Notes: a model not told the origin generated them from the sequence alone. A stretch of 64,000 nt of DNA from Eucommia ulmoides (GCA_016647705.1 CM028330.1:48078397-48142396); one strand, 5' to 3'. Counted from the first letter of the stretch, positions 21,890-32,599 are shown. Program-made: numbers and translations.

Positions 21890-22899
21890 GGATAATATGA
21901 ATTATCACTGAAGAAAAGTTTGTATAATTTAAATAATTCTAGAAATAAATATTTTAAATTTTATGGTGTTTAAATACAATTAGACACAGAGGCCTTTCAG
22001 AAAAAATATTTGATGTTGGTAGGACAATATAATTTCTAGAGATAAATGATAATTAACTAAAACACTTGTAGGGATCTTGAGTACCATTAAGAAATGAGTG
22101 ATCTTGAAAATTTAAGCTTGATATTGCAGTTACAAACTCTTTAGTACAAGATTTGAAATAGGTAAAATTTAAAATATTGCAAGTGGAAAACTACAACTTG
22201 TTGAATTCTCATTTTCCATCTTTTTTGCTCTCTTGATAGTTTTAACACTTTCTAAAAAAAATAAAAAAATCCTCCACTTTGTTATGCTTTGAATACTGTC
22301 TATGGGCCTTAAGTCGATCCCTTTGCTTCGACTTGTTTCTCCTTTCTTCTAATATTTTTTGGTCTATGATTTCATTGCTTTTACTTGAGAGTTTGTACCC
22401 TTCGTGTGCCTCTTAAATAGTGTTCTTTGTGCATAATTTAGAACACATGGTTTGGTATTTTTGGATTGGAATTTGTCTATTAAAATATGTATTGTCTTTG
22501 ATTGCTTGAACTTTAAGGTGTGTCACATGCTCCTAACATGCTGATTGTTTGGTAGATTTATGTAGATTTATTAAGAGACTTCCTAGGGATGTGTAGGTGA
22601 ATGATTATAGTTCCAAATGATTCCTTTCAAAGTCTCTTGTGGTATGATTTGGATGCTCAAATATCTGGTAAAACATTTTATTTTTGCAAATTTTTTTCCA
22701 CCAAACCAATGTTTGGGGATTATTTTAAAATATTGATTACATGTTGGTTTTGAAGGCTTTGTAATTTTGAAATTTAAAATGCATATATCTTGGCTTAGGG
22801 GAAAAAAATATACTTATTATTAGTATCATTATGTTTATTATCTATTTATTCGTTATTATTTATTTATTTCTTTATGTATTTATTTACTTTATTGATCGA
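21890..22899. other. AT-rich stretch without recognisable gene
   Basis: I see no open frame of note, no terminal repeats and no conserved motif here. It may contain a decayed 5' part of the family B LTR, because recognisable LTR sequence starts soon after. Confidence 0.3.
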
Positions 22900-23785
22900 T
22901 AAGATCAATTCCATAATAACCATCTTTTATCTTGCTAGAAGAAAATTACTTTTAAAATGAAATTGTTCTTGTTTACTTGCTCAAATGACTGTACTTTAAC
23001 TGATTAACATCTATTGATTGATCTTGTTATATTTTTCAATTAAAAAATCGTTTTCATTACTGAGTATTCTGAAATTTTTGTGAAACGACTTTTTCCTGAA
23101 AATCTAATTTCTACATTTTTTGTGCTTTAATTGTTTTTAATTAGATTGCATTCTCACATTTTCTATCAAGTAGTATCGGGTCATTAATTGAGTATATTTT
23201 GATTTGAGAAGATAGAACTTCTATTGAGAAGAAACTGTAAAAAAAAATTTGGTAGGTTGGACCTAAACGTACATGATCTACATGAGGGTGGATTAGGTAT
23301 AAAGGAATGTTGCCTAATTAAGGGTTAATCTTAAACATTGGAAAAAGATAGGGTTAGTCTTTAGCCAGTGAAAAAGATTGGGTTAGTCTTTAACTTGGAA
23401 AAAATATAGGTTTGATTCTGAGCCTGTAAAAGTATTAGGTTATTCCTGTTCCTGTGAAAATAAAATTGTAAAGGTGTTGGTTCCTACCTAGGAAAGGGAC
23501 AAAATTTAGTGGATTGCAAAATCCCTGAGGGAGCTCTAGAGACTGGACGTAGGTAAGGGTAAATTACCCGACCTGGATGAATCTGTGTGTCAAATTTCTC
23601 TATTCTTATTTGTTTGGTTGTGCATTTAAATAAATTAATTTCTGCTTCAACTCAAGATAACAACTAGTTAGGAAAATTAGTGATTTGATTTATTGGTATA
23701 TTATTTGTTTAAAAATTTTAACTACCCAACTCACCCCATCTTGGGTAGATCTACGGGCCCATAGAGTTTAAAATAATAGTTAAAA
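22900..23785 (+). repeat. partial 5' LTR of copia family B, copy B1
   Basis: The sequence from TTCTCACATTTTCTATCAAGTAG onward matches the late part of the LTRs at 33371-35217, 27336-31076 and 60503-62800. It includes the repeated block ending in AGCCTG-TAAAA-ATTAGG at 23320-23480 and the end CTACCCAACTCACCCC...GGGTAGATC. The LTR beginning is not recognisable. Confidence 0.55.
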
Positions 23786-23789
23786 AAAA

Positions 23790-23916
23790 AATCAAAATCT
23801 TTAGTTGTTCAAAGAGTCTATGCATATTGTTTTTGAAGAGGCTAATCCATTTATGTTAAGAAACGATTTGGATGAAGATGTTGCAAATATAATGACAAAC
23901 GAAAAGATCGAGAATC

Positions 23917-23951
<35 letters not shown>

Positions 23952-25195
23952 AAAAAACAAAAAACAAAAAAAAAACATAAGATCCTCCTAAGAAGTCACC
24001 ACCGGTTGAGGAATTAAGTACTCCACAAACTATAAAGACAGTTCCAGGACATTTGGTGAAACAAATCATTGGCAGCTCTGAAAAATGAGGAAGTACTATA
24101 TCTTTCGTTAGAGATGTTATTAATCTTGCCTTTCTATTTCAAATTGAGCCTAAAAATAAATGAATCTATGACCGGTGAATCATGGATTTTATCCATGCAA
24201 AAGGAATTATTTCAATTTGAGGGCAATAAAGTATGGTCTCTAATTCCTAGGCCTAATTTTCATCATGTTATTGGTACTAAATTGGTATATCGCAATAAAA
24301 ATAATGGAACATGAATAGTAATAATTAGGAAGAGGACATAGATTACAGAGAAATCTATGCACATGTTGCTAGATTAGAAGTTATAAGAATGTTATTGGCT
24401 TTTATTTGTTCTCGTGAATTTAAATTATTTCAAATTGATGTAAAAAAACTAAATAATTTTATTGTTGAAGAGGTTTACGTTGAACAACCACCAGGTTTTG
24501 AAAATAGCAAACTTCATGATCATATTTTTAAATTACAAAAAACTCTATATGGTCTCAAACAAGCTCCTAGAGCTTGATACGAGAGATTAAGTAAATATAT
24601 AATTGAGAAGGGTTTTCAACGAGGACTTAGTGATATTACACTTTCTATTAAAAAAATTGATACAAACATCCTATTAGTCCAAATTTAAGTGGATGATATT
24701 ATATTTGGATCCATTAACGAAGGTCTTTGCCAAGAGTTCGACAAGATAATATAAGTTGAGTTTGAAATTAGCATGATGGGAGAATTGACATTTTTCCTTG
24801 GGCTTCAAATTAAGCAAATAAAAAAGGGGATTTTTGTCAATTAAGCCAAGTATGTCCAAGAGATACTTAAGAAGTATGGATTGCAAAGTGATAAGGAATA
24901 CAAAACTCCCATGACAATGACATCTAAACTTGATAAGTATGACAAAGATAAAAGTGTAAATGAAAAAACTTACCTAAGAATGATTGGTAGTCTTTTGTAT
25001 CTTACTACTAGTATACCTAACATTGTGCTTAGTGCGTGTTTATGTGCAATATTTCAATATGGCCCAAAAGAGTCTCATTTAACTACTCTTAAACATATTT
25101 TTCGGTATTTAAAAGGAACCTATGATCTAAGATTATGGTATCCTAGAGGGAGTAATTTTACGTTAATTAGCTACTTCGACTCTGACCAATTTTAG
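23790..25195 (+). pseudogene. Ty1/copia pol fragment (integrase end, reverse transcriptase, RNase H start)
   Basis: The fragment begins in the C-terminal integrase linker (VYAYCF frame; the overlapping frame reads MHIVFEEANPFMLRND). It continues with RT blocks: NKVWSLIPRPNFHHVIGTKL (24212-24280), FKLFQIDVK (24420), EEVYVEQPPGF...LYGLKQAPRA (24470-24577), and VDDIIFGS at 24689-24712. In the last, the catalytic YVDD tyrosine codon has become a stop, TAA at 24686-24688. It continues with MMGELTFFLGLQI and the RNase H-proximal SHLTTLKHIFRYLKGTYDL. It ends at 25195 and resumes at 32600 beyond the CACTA-like insertion. A poly-A run at 23922-23951 also interrupts it. It is dead: several stops and shifts. 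Confidence 0.85.
23922..23971. repeat. long A-rich run inside the copia pol fragment
   Basis: About thirty consecutive A residues are followed by CAAAAAACAAAAAACAAAAAAAAAC. It explains the phenylalanine-rich spurious frame on the minus strand (23851-24069). Confidence 0.9.
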
Positions 25196-25224
25196 AATTC
25201 ATCACTATTTGTCTGACCAGTTTT

Positions 25225-25440
25225 GGCGCCAAAAAAATGGAAAAATTGTTCCCACTAGAGTATTGGAGACGGAAAATGTTCGTCGCCAATTCAACACGAG
25301 ATATTTTGTCATTTGGCAATGAACCCATTTCGTCGCGATTTATCATTCCAAAACTTAGTGCCAAATTTAAAATTAATATAATTATCCCACTAGTGTATGG
25401 GCGATGAAATAGATTTTTCGCTAATGTGGCAACCTATATT
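25225..25440. repeat. left subterminal repeats of the CACTA-like element
   Basis: Words such as TTTTGGCGCC, TTCGTCGCCAATT, TTTCGTCGCGATTT and AGTGCCAAATTT recur here, mirroring the right subterminal region. Confidence 0.5.
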
Positions 25441-25478
25441 TAACATTGTGTGACAAACCGGTATCGTGGGGAGTTATT

Positions 25479-25497
25479 CCCCCCCCCCCCCCCCCCC
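25479..25497. repeat. 19-base C run
   Basis: Uninterrupted cytosines directly after GAGTTATT. It is the same length as the C run at 14840-14858. Confidence 0.9.
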
Positions 25498-25586
25498 TCT
25501 CACACTTCTTGTCTTTATATGAATAAGTTAAAACGATGTAATTTTGAACAAAGATAATAGCCAAAAGTTAACCTAATGTTTTTAGT

Positions 25587-25773
25587 TTTGGCCTTGGCAA
25601 CAATACAGCCTACATCTTGGTACAGCCGACAAAGTTACAAGTTCGTCTAAAGGAAGTTACAAGTTTTTCTGGAAAGTTAAAAGTTACAAGTTCATGTAAA
25701 AACTTGTAACTTCCTTCAGACAAACTTGTAACTTTGGCTGGCTGTAGGCTGTATGGAAGTAAAGGCCATTTTT
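25587..25773. repeat. foldback (MITE-like) element
   Basis: The left arm GGCC...CAATACAGCCTACA...AAAGTTACAAGTTCGTC pairs with the right arm GACAAACTTGTAACTTTGGC...TGTAGGCTGTATGG...GGCC. The arms are about 75 bp with a short loop around AAGTTAAAAGTTACAAG. Transcribed, it would form a long hairpin. I could not fix a target duplication. Confidence 0.65.
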
Positions 25774-26529
25774 TTAATATACTTTATACAGCTAGTAGCC
25801 ACCCTTTCTTCATTCTTGAAACCGAACCTTCTCTCTTCATTGTTTATTCACGAAGACGAAGACGACGAACCTTCTTGCTATAGATAATCGATCACCGCCA
25901 CAAAACCACGCCTCAGGTAGGTCTTGATCGATCCACTTCTGCTTCGTTCACGATCAATTTTACACCGTCACTGCTCACTTGCTTCAACCTCTCTCTCTCT
26001 CTATCGTTGATCTCTCTCGTAGCTAATCCCGCTGTGGATGACAAAATCTGGTTCGAAATGACATGATCTAGATGGCGGTGGTTGGATTTAAAGGTGGTGA
26101 AGCTTAGAGCCGATCGGATCTAGGTAGCAACACCATCGCTATGGCAGGCAATTTTCGGATATAGATGTCGGTGGTCGTCAGAGATTGGATCTGGATGGCG
26201 TACTATGGCGATGGTTGGAACTAGTTGCAACAAAACATTTTGCTGCAAAATTGATTAGTTTTGTCGATTAGTTTCTTTATTCATGATAAATTGATGTCTA
26301 GTAGGTGAAGTAAATTTCAAAAACTCTACATTTCTTATTTTCTTTTTTGTAAAGGGGTTTGATTTTCAAATTGATTTATAGGAAATATCTGAAATTGATG
26401 ACGGATTGAAGGTGAAAGGTTAGTGATTCTGTTCTATTCTGATAAAATTTGGAAATTTGGAGCAACAAATAATAAGAACATTTTCATTTTTCTTCTGAAA
26501 TTTTTATTTATGTTCTCATTTTTTCTAGG
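25774..26529 (+). pseudogene. gene-like leader exon and intron carried inside the CACTA-like element
   Basis: A CT-rich leader (TCTCTCTTCATTG, ACGAAGACGAAGACGACG) runs into a textbook splice donor CCTCAG|GTAGGTC at 25916/25917. A candidate acceptor TTTTTTCTAG is at about 26519-26528. The composition (more GC, CCGCCACAAAACCACG) differs from the AT-rich surroundings. It may be the first exon of the transposase gene or a captured host-gene 5' end. No homology can be assigned by eye. Confidence 0.35.
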
Positions 26530-26879
26530 AACAAAAAAACCCACTTTATAATTATGTTAGTTTATAATTTAGTATTTATAAATGTTATAATTAACTGGGA
26601 TGAGTTTCTTAGTTTTACAAAAGCGTGCAACCTTCTTGATTGTTTTCTTGAAAAGGGCTTTGATTTTCTAAGTCATTTGCAAGAAATATCACTTAAATAG
26701 ACTAAGTGATAATTAGTTTATTGTGGTGAATTATTGTCTGAATATCATCCTTTATACTTAATATTTAATTCTTATGATGATCCACATATATTCTAGTGTA
26801 AAATGATTTTTATCCTTATTTTTGAAAATTAGGATCATATGATTTTTTTTTAAAAACAATTATCAGAATATTTATCAAT

Positions 26880-27335
26880 GGGTTTAAAAGAAATGTTGTT
26901 TTGGTTCTCTGTCTCCACGTTTTGAGATGACAAAGGGGGAGAAGTGGATGTTTAAACAAATTAGTTGATGTTTAAGAATTTGTTCGCCTAAGCATTGCAC
27001 TGATAAAAGAGAAACCTTTGTTAACTTGGTTATATTGTGCTTATGTTGAATATCATAATCATTATATTGATTTTTGTTTTTGTTTTTGGGCTTATATTAA
27101 ATATCTTTTGAATTGTTTGATTATATTTTCATGTTTATGCTTAAATGAGTTAAATACCCATAATTGAATTTAGGAGGAGCGTGGTTACATTCCTTATTGA
27201 AGATTGATTGATTATGTCTTCACGATTATGCTTAAATGACTTAAATACCCATTCTCAGATTTATGGATAATGTGGTTACATTTTTTTTTTTAAGAAAACA
27301 TCAAAATTAGTTGTCATCATCGAAAAGGGAAAGAT
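26880..27335 (+). other. 3' untranslated tail of a family B copia element, with polypurine tract
   Basis: GATGACAAAGGGGGAGAAGTGG near 26929-26950 and TTGTCATCATCGAAAAGGG-AAAGAT at 27311-27335 are arranged as in plant copia elements between RNase H and the 3' LTR. The second purine run directly abuts the LTR start TGTTGATCCC. Confidence 0.5.
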
Positions 27336-27739
27336 TGTTGATCCCTAGGTTTTGATGTACAATTAAGTATTGATATTTTTTGTAGAACTAATATATTTGT
27401 TGAGTATTCAGAAACGTATTCCACATAATTGATTATGTTGAAGACATCATGAAGAAAATGTTAAGGGTGAAAAGATGGACGCATTGAAGAAATGAAGAGT
27501 TGTAAAGACCCTGAAGAAATTAGGTTAAAACAACTCTATACTATTATAATCTTAATGCAACCTAAATTAGGATCACACACGATACTATTAAATGAGTTAT
27601 CTTTTTTGTGTGTTGATATGATAGAATTTAGGATCCTAATTATTGACTTAATATGTGCTCCTTATGTGAAATTGAAAATGAAAAATGACCTAATTGAAAA
27701 TAAGGAATAAAGTATAAAAAGTTGAAATTTAGGATCAAT

Positions 27740-28145
27740 TCAGTCAACCAAGAAAAATAATCGGTTAACTGAATCAAACAGTAAGTTTTCGAGCTGAATT
27801 GGTAAAGGAAATGACCACCTAGCATCAATCGGTCAATTGATTAAAAAAGATCGACCAAACGTTTGAATCTGTGAAGTTTTTGGAGCAAAATGGGTAGTCT
27901 CTGCATTGATCGGTCAACTGAACACAGACGATCGATCGATCGACTGGATTTGAGAAATTGGCAGGGAATGGCTCTGAATCAATTGGTCAACCGATTGGGT
28001 TTAATTTTGGCAGGGAAAACTGTCTACATCAATCGGTCAACCGACTATAGGAGTATCGGTAAACCGAATGGTATTTTGTTTTGGTCTGGTTTCAAAGATG
28101 TATCAATCGATCAACCAATTTCCAGGGATTGGTTAACCAACTATT
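27740..28145. promoter_or_regulatory. array of ATCGGTCAACCGAT-like palindromes (B2)
   Basis: About ten variants occur, for example AATCGGTTAACTGAATC (27740), CAATCGGTCAATTGATT (27826), ATCGGTCAACTGAA (27909), CAATTGGTCAACCGATT (27978), CAATCGGTCAACCGACT (28029), TCAATCGATCAACC (28100) and ATTGGTTAACCAACT (28128). Most contain GGTCAA, the complement of the W-box core TTGACC. Confidence 0.6.
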
Positions 28146-29029
28146 TTAGTTGAGATTTCGAGGAACTTGGTCTTTCAATCAAAAACTAATCGTTTTTTAT
28201 TATTCCGAATGAGGGATTTGGGGGATTTGATCTTATTAAAGATATGGTACATATATTTTAATATTTCTATTGATTTGGTCCACATAATTTAAGAATCTCT
28301 CAATTTACATTGTTAAATACTTTATATCTTTATTATTGTTAAATGAAAAATATTTTATGGGCTTATTTGAGAGATTTAGAAAATTATTTTAATGTGGAAT
28401 ACCCAAAATTGAATGATTATGCTATATGGGGTCTAGAGGCATATCTTTTGAAAAGTAGCCGTTTTAGGGCTTGTTATCTATCTATACATTTAGACCTGCG
28501 GGAATGAGATGAATGACATAAAAAAAAATCAGTTCTTAAGATTTTCTAAGAGTTATTATCCCACAAAGATTTTTGAGAGAGATTTTGTGCTAAGTTCTTG
28601 ATCTCACCGACTTTTGCTATTTTGCGATTCTGTTTTCATTCTTCGGTGTTTTCCCGGTGATATATTTCCAAGCTATTGTTCTTTATTTTGATTTTATATT
28701 ATTATAATTATTTGCTTGGTATTAAGATCGTTAGAAAATCATTTTTAAGTTTAAAAGCCTGAAAATCTTTTTAAAACGATTTTGTGTGATTATCTAGTTA
28801 CGTGTTTTAAGTACTACCCACATTATTTATTAATCGGATATTAATTTATCTCACATTGTGTCTATCACGTTGTAAATTTGGGGACATTAATTGAGTATAT
28901 TTGTATTGAGGTAGTAGAAGCTCCTTATGGAAATAAACTCATATTTTTCTATATTTGTGAGTTTGAGCCGATTAGACATGATTGGGTCGGTATCTAGTCA
29001 GGATAGTTAGGTTTCAATATTTTCCTGTG

Positions 29030-29400
29030 AAAAAAAAAATTAGGGTTTGATCTTTGTCCTAAGTATAAAAGGATAAGTTATTCTTTTTCCTTGAAAAGAA
29101 CTTGGTCTTGATTCTCCCTGAACTGAATTGAGTGAATGGTGAATGTTCCATCCTTACCTGTGAAAAGAATACTTGTAAGAGTTGTGAGGTTTGATCTTGA
29201 GCCTATTAGAAAGATTATATTTGATCTTTAGCCTATAAAAGGATTAGGTATTGATTTTTTCTCTAATAAAATTATGATAGTCTTTAACCTGATAAAAAGA
29301 TAAGGTTCTTCCTTAGTTTGGGAAAAGAAAATTTGTAAAGGTTGATTTTGAGCCTGGTAAAAAAATCGTTGTAAGAATTTGGTTTCTACCTAGTAAAGGA
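29030..29400. repeat. degenerate AGCCTG-GTAAAA-GATTAGGTT array (B2)
   Basis: About ten units of roughly 30-40 bp contain a core like TTTGATCTTTAGCCTATAAAA followed by GGATTAGG. The same array is found at 23320-23480, 34930-35060, 62090-62510, and reversed at 35430-35770. Confidence 0.6.
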
Positions 29401-29528
29401 ATCAGGGGTTTAGAGGTTGCGAATCTCCGTGGAGTTTAGGGGACTGGATTAGGCGAGACTAACTTACTAAACTAGGATATATCTTGGTATGTTACATTTC
29501 TTATTTTTTATTATATTATGTTTGGGTG

Positions 29529-29533
29529 TGCAC
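29529..29533. repeat. target-site duplication TGCAC (left), solo LTR A5
   Basis: TGCAC precedes TGGTAGGTG; its copy is at 30923-30927. In the uninterrupted B6 LTR the matching site reads GGGTGTGCACCTAG near 62631-62644, confirming the empty site. Confidence 0.9.
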
Positions 29534-30922
29534 TGGTAGGTGTAATTTACCTATCTATTTCCAAATCGGACCTATTAGTTTTCGAGTATGTTTATTGTGT
29601 TTTAATATGTTTTTATTCTTTTTGTATAAATCAGGTGTGTAGGGTAAAAATGGATAAAAACGGATCATAAACGATCAAATCGGATCAAGAGCGATGGAAG
29701 AACGGTGAAAAAAGAGCAAAGAGACTAAATTTCAGAACCTACAGTCCACCACCGCAGCGGTCAAAACACAAAGAAGGGCCTAAACCCTTTGTAACTCCAC
29801 CACCATAGTGGTGAGACCTACCACCGTGGCGGTGAAACAACAGAAACTCTCTGATTCCACCGCTGCATCCATCGCCACAGCGATGACATTGCCGACATGC
29901 CCATCGCCGCAACGGTCACTCTACATAGATTTTAGATATTTGTTTTAGATATTTTGAGCCCTATATCATTTCCCTCCTCTCTATTTCGTCCATAAGAGAC
30001 CCATTAGTTGTAGAATAGAGTAGAGAGTGTTTTGGGGAGTGCTCAACCAAATCTGAAGGAGAAGAACACGTTGCGAAGAAGGAGAAGTGATCTCGGAACG
30101 GTTTTAGCGTCAAATCTTCGAACAAGAGCTAGTTTATTTCGTTTCTCTCTTCATTTCTTAACTTTGGTTTATTGTTTGAGCATGTTTAGCTCGATTCTTA
30201 TTGTATAAATGGTTATGGCCATGAGCTAAATGGATTTTGTCTAGGGATTAATAAAATTTATGAAAATGTGATTTGTTTGAGTTATGTTTCTTTAACGGTT
30301 GTTCTTCGCTATTCGATTGTGTTTACCGTTCTTGTATTTCCATTATATGTCTGTTTAGATATATTGAGAAATCGGGATTTAACACTCGGGAGAGGTAACC
30401 TCGAATTCGAATTAGGGTAAACACAACGCGACGATCTAATAACATAGGAGGGAGTTAGAAAGTGTGCAATCTATGATGTTGGGACAAGACTCATGTGACC
30501 TAGTGTCGTTTAGACGTTGATAGGGACTTATCCATTGATGCGAAATATCATATTTACTCATCTTACACTCGGGAGAGGTGGTGAGTGAGTTTACGATACA
30601 GAGATTATCGGATAGGTTGAACACCGTTATTTTAAACTAAACTAAACCAAACACGTTTTTGTAAACGAAGTTAATCCTTAGATAATCAATTCCCCTAAAC
30701 ATCTTAATATAGTTTAATTAGTATAATTTGTATTTCAGTATTAGTATATTTAATTATAAAACTACAATTTTTGTCGCCTAGATAAAATTAGGTTATAATA
30801 ATTATGGTACTCGACAATAATCTCAATCAATCCCTATGGAAAACGATAACCCTTACCTTTCCCACTCTATGAAAACTTGACCCGTACACTTACGGTGAAA
30901 GTGGCAACGTAATATTCTGCCA
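29534..30922 (+). repeat. solo LTR of family A, copy A5
   Basis: TGGTAGGTGTAATTTACC...ATATTCTGCCA is 1389 bp with perfect ends and duplication, sitting within the B2 LTR. The palindrome array is at 29745-29915, followed by CCTATATC at 29960-29967. The minus-strand frame 30436-30624 is spurious. Confidence 0.92.
29745..29915. promoter_or_regulatory. palindrome array of solo LTR A5
   Basis: CACCACCGCAGCGGTC, CACCACCATAGTGGTG, CACCGTGGCGGTG, CATCGCCACAGCGATG and CATCGCCGCAACGGTC form an array just upstream of the TATA-like sequence. Confidence 0.55.
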
Positions 30923-30927
30923 TGCAC
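30923..30927. repeat. target-site duplication TGCAC (right), solo LTR A5
   Basis: Identical to 29529-29533; followed by the resumed B2 LTR sequence. Confidence 0.9.
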
Positions 30928-31119
30928 CTAAAATAAAACACTTATCTGTTATGTAACAAAGATAATAATTGATTTAAGAAAAATTGAGTATTTGATAATT
31001 AAGTGTTAAAGATTTATTTGTTTAAATTTTTAGAACTACCCAATTCACCCTCTCTCTTGAGTAGCTCATTGGAACAATAGTTATAATGTAATTCTTATTA
31101 TAATTTAATTTTTTTTTTT

Positions 31120-31740
31120 TTTTTGAAGGCTAAATTTGGGATTGTTTTCTTCCATTTGCCAAAAGTGAAGAAAACATGAATATTTTGTGGTGAAATAGGT
31201 ATAAAGATTATAAATTTGATTTAGGTCAACATTACGAAAGGATGATAAGTGAGGGAAATGATCCACATCAACATCCATATAAGCCATATATGCAATTGGG
31301 TGATAGATTAAGCATATGTGGTTTGTTTGAGTCCACGAGGTCATTCAACACCACATTCTGGAAAATGTTATTTGTCTATTATTCCAATTCAATTTATAAA
31401 ATTTATTGTTAATTATTGTATGTGATATACATGAAAAATCAATAATTGTAGGCTCGGGGTAGGATTAATCTACATAGGATCACACATCAGCGAGCAAATA
31501 GGCAATGGATATCTAATGCAACTGAAGAGGATAATGTGATGCTTATTTTTTTAACCATTTCTATTTTTTGATCATTAAATAAAATTCAAACAATTTATTA
31601 TATTTACAACTTATAGGTGAATATGGTGATTCGCCTAGAACATATACCCAAGAAAGTGAGAACCTCGAGACAGAGGAAAACATATGAGATTGATGACAAG
31701 AGCACAGTCAGGACCTACAGAATTTTCGTCTTCATGGTAA
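31120..31740 (+). pseudogene. possible exon remnants of the CACTA-like transposase
   Basis: Between the B2 insertion and the right subterminal repeats there are short coding-like pieces: CACATCAACATCCATATAAG (about 31263), a piece after TTGTAG|GCTCGGGG (31451) reading ARGRINLHRITHQRANRQWI, and after a probable CTTATAG acceptor (31610-31616) a piece reading VNMVIRLEHIPKKVRTSRQR. Their position inside the terminal repeats suggests transposase exons. I cannot confirm the family from the residues. Confidence 0.25.
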
Positions 31741-32033
31741 TCCATTATGTTCAATCAATTATTTTAACATTACAATTATAGTTAATTTATTCTAAGTTTT
31801 TTTATTATTTTTTTTAACAATTTGCAAATTCAACGTATTATAGTATTGATAATGTTGATCGCTTAACATTCATGGTTTGTTTCTTGGTTATTTTCTATGA
31901 TTTTTCATACGATATTTTGTTTTTGTCATATTAGCATTTAATGATATTGGTAGAGTTAGTATATTGATATATTTAGTTTTTAATGTAGTTGTATGATTTT
32001 GTTTCCTTTTTATAGATTGGTTGTGGCTTTAAA

Positions 32034-32598
32034 TTGATATTCATGGCTTTAAATAAAGAAATTTGTTACAAAATTTATTTTTGTAGCCAATGTATTTCCT
32101 GGAAAAAAAAAGTTCTTTTGCTTACAAAAAAATTTCGTTACAGATTGTTTTCTTGCCATTTACAATCATGTTTTGGCAACAAAAATAAAATTGTCGCCGA
32201 TTTTTTTCCCTCCATTTATACACATTTGGTGACAAAAAAAGTTTGTTGCCTGATGTTTTCCTGCAATTTACAACAATGTTTTGGCGACAAAATATTTTTG
32301 TAGCCAAAATATTTTCCCGCCATTTTCAATCTCATTTTGGCGACGGAAAATATTTGTCACCAAAATATTTTTTTTGCCATTTTCGAACACTTTTTAGCTA
32401 CAGAATGTAATTATTTACCTACAAATTTGGCTATGAAATAATTCATTGTGAAATAGTAATCTTGCTCGACGAACGTATAATTCGTCACCAAATACCTTCT
32501 ACTACGGCACATAGGCTACGAAACTAGTTACAAAGATATTTCATCGTTAAAACTCTTCCGTGACGAAATTGTGGCCAAATGCTATTTTTCTTGTAGTG
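32034..32598. repeat. right subterminal repeats and terminal CACTA of the transposon
   Basis: Direct and inverted copies of TTTTGGCGACAAAATATTTT and TTTGTAGCCAAAATATTTTC alternate with TTTACAATCATG/TTTTCAATCTCA spacers at roughly 65-bp steps. They end in CTTGTAGTG. The plus and minus frames here (32034-32303 and 32122-32307) are by-products of the repeats. Confidence 0.7.
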
Positions 32599-32599
32599 T

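Larger units (their letters stand above)
27336..31076 (+). repeat. 3' LTR of copia family B, copy B2 (interrupted by solo LTR A5)
   Basis: It starts TGTTGATCCCTAGGTTTTG and ends CTACCCAATTCACCC...TAGCTCATTGGAACA. Removing 29534-30922 and one TGCAC copy leaves about 2.35 kb, matching the 2298-bp LTR at 60503-62800. It carries the GGTCAACC palindrome array (27740-28145) and the AGCCTG array (29030-29400). Confidence 0.75.
25203..32598. mobile_element. CACTA-like (En/Spm) DNA transposon with nested insertions
   Basis: The right end reads GCTATTTTTCTTGTAGTG, whose complement CACTACAAGAAAAATAGC is the classic terminus of plant CACTA elements. Inward from it (32034-32590) lie many short direct and inverted GGCGACAAAAT / TTTGTCGCCAAAAT words, typical subterminal repeats. 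The left end has similar words (25225-25440) and CACTATTTG at 25203, but it lacks the CAAGAAAA part. No 3-bp duplication is clear, and about 70 codons of the host copia RNase H are missing across the junction, so the left boundary is uncertain. Nested inside are a copia 3' end and a family A solo LTR. Confidence 0.65.

Noticed and set aside
23851-24069. Minus-strand open frame with a long phenylalanine run
   Set aside because: It reads the complement of a poly-A run inside the copia pol fragment.
27740-28145. CRISPR-like spaced repeats (GGTCAACC arrays)
   Set aside because: Units are degenerate, irregularly spaced and inside a plant copia LTR; this is a eukaryotic genome.
32034-32307. Open frames on both strands rich in Cys/Phe/Lys
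   Set aside because: They arise from the CACTA subterminal repeats; neither shows a domain, and they overlap each other.
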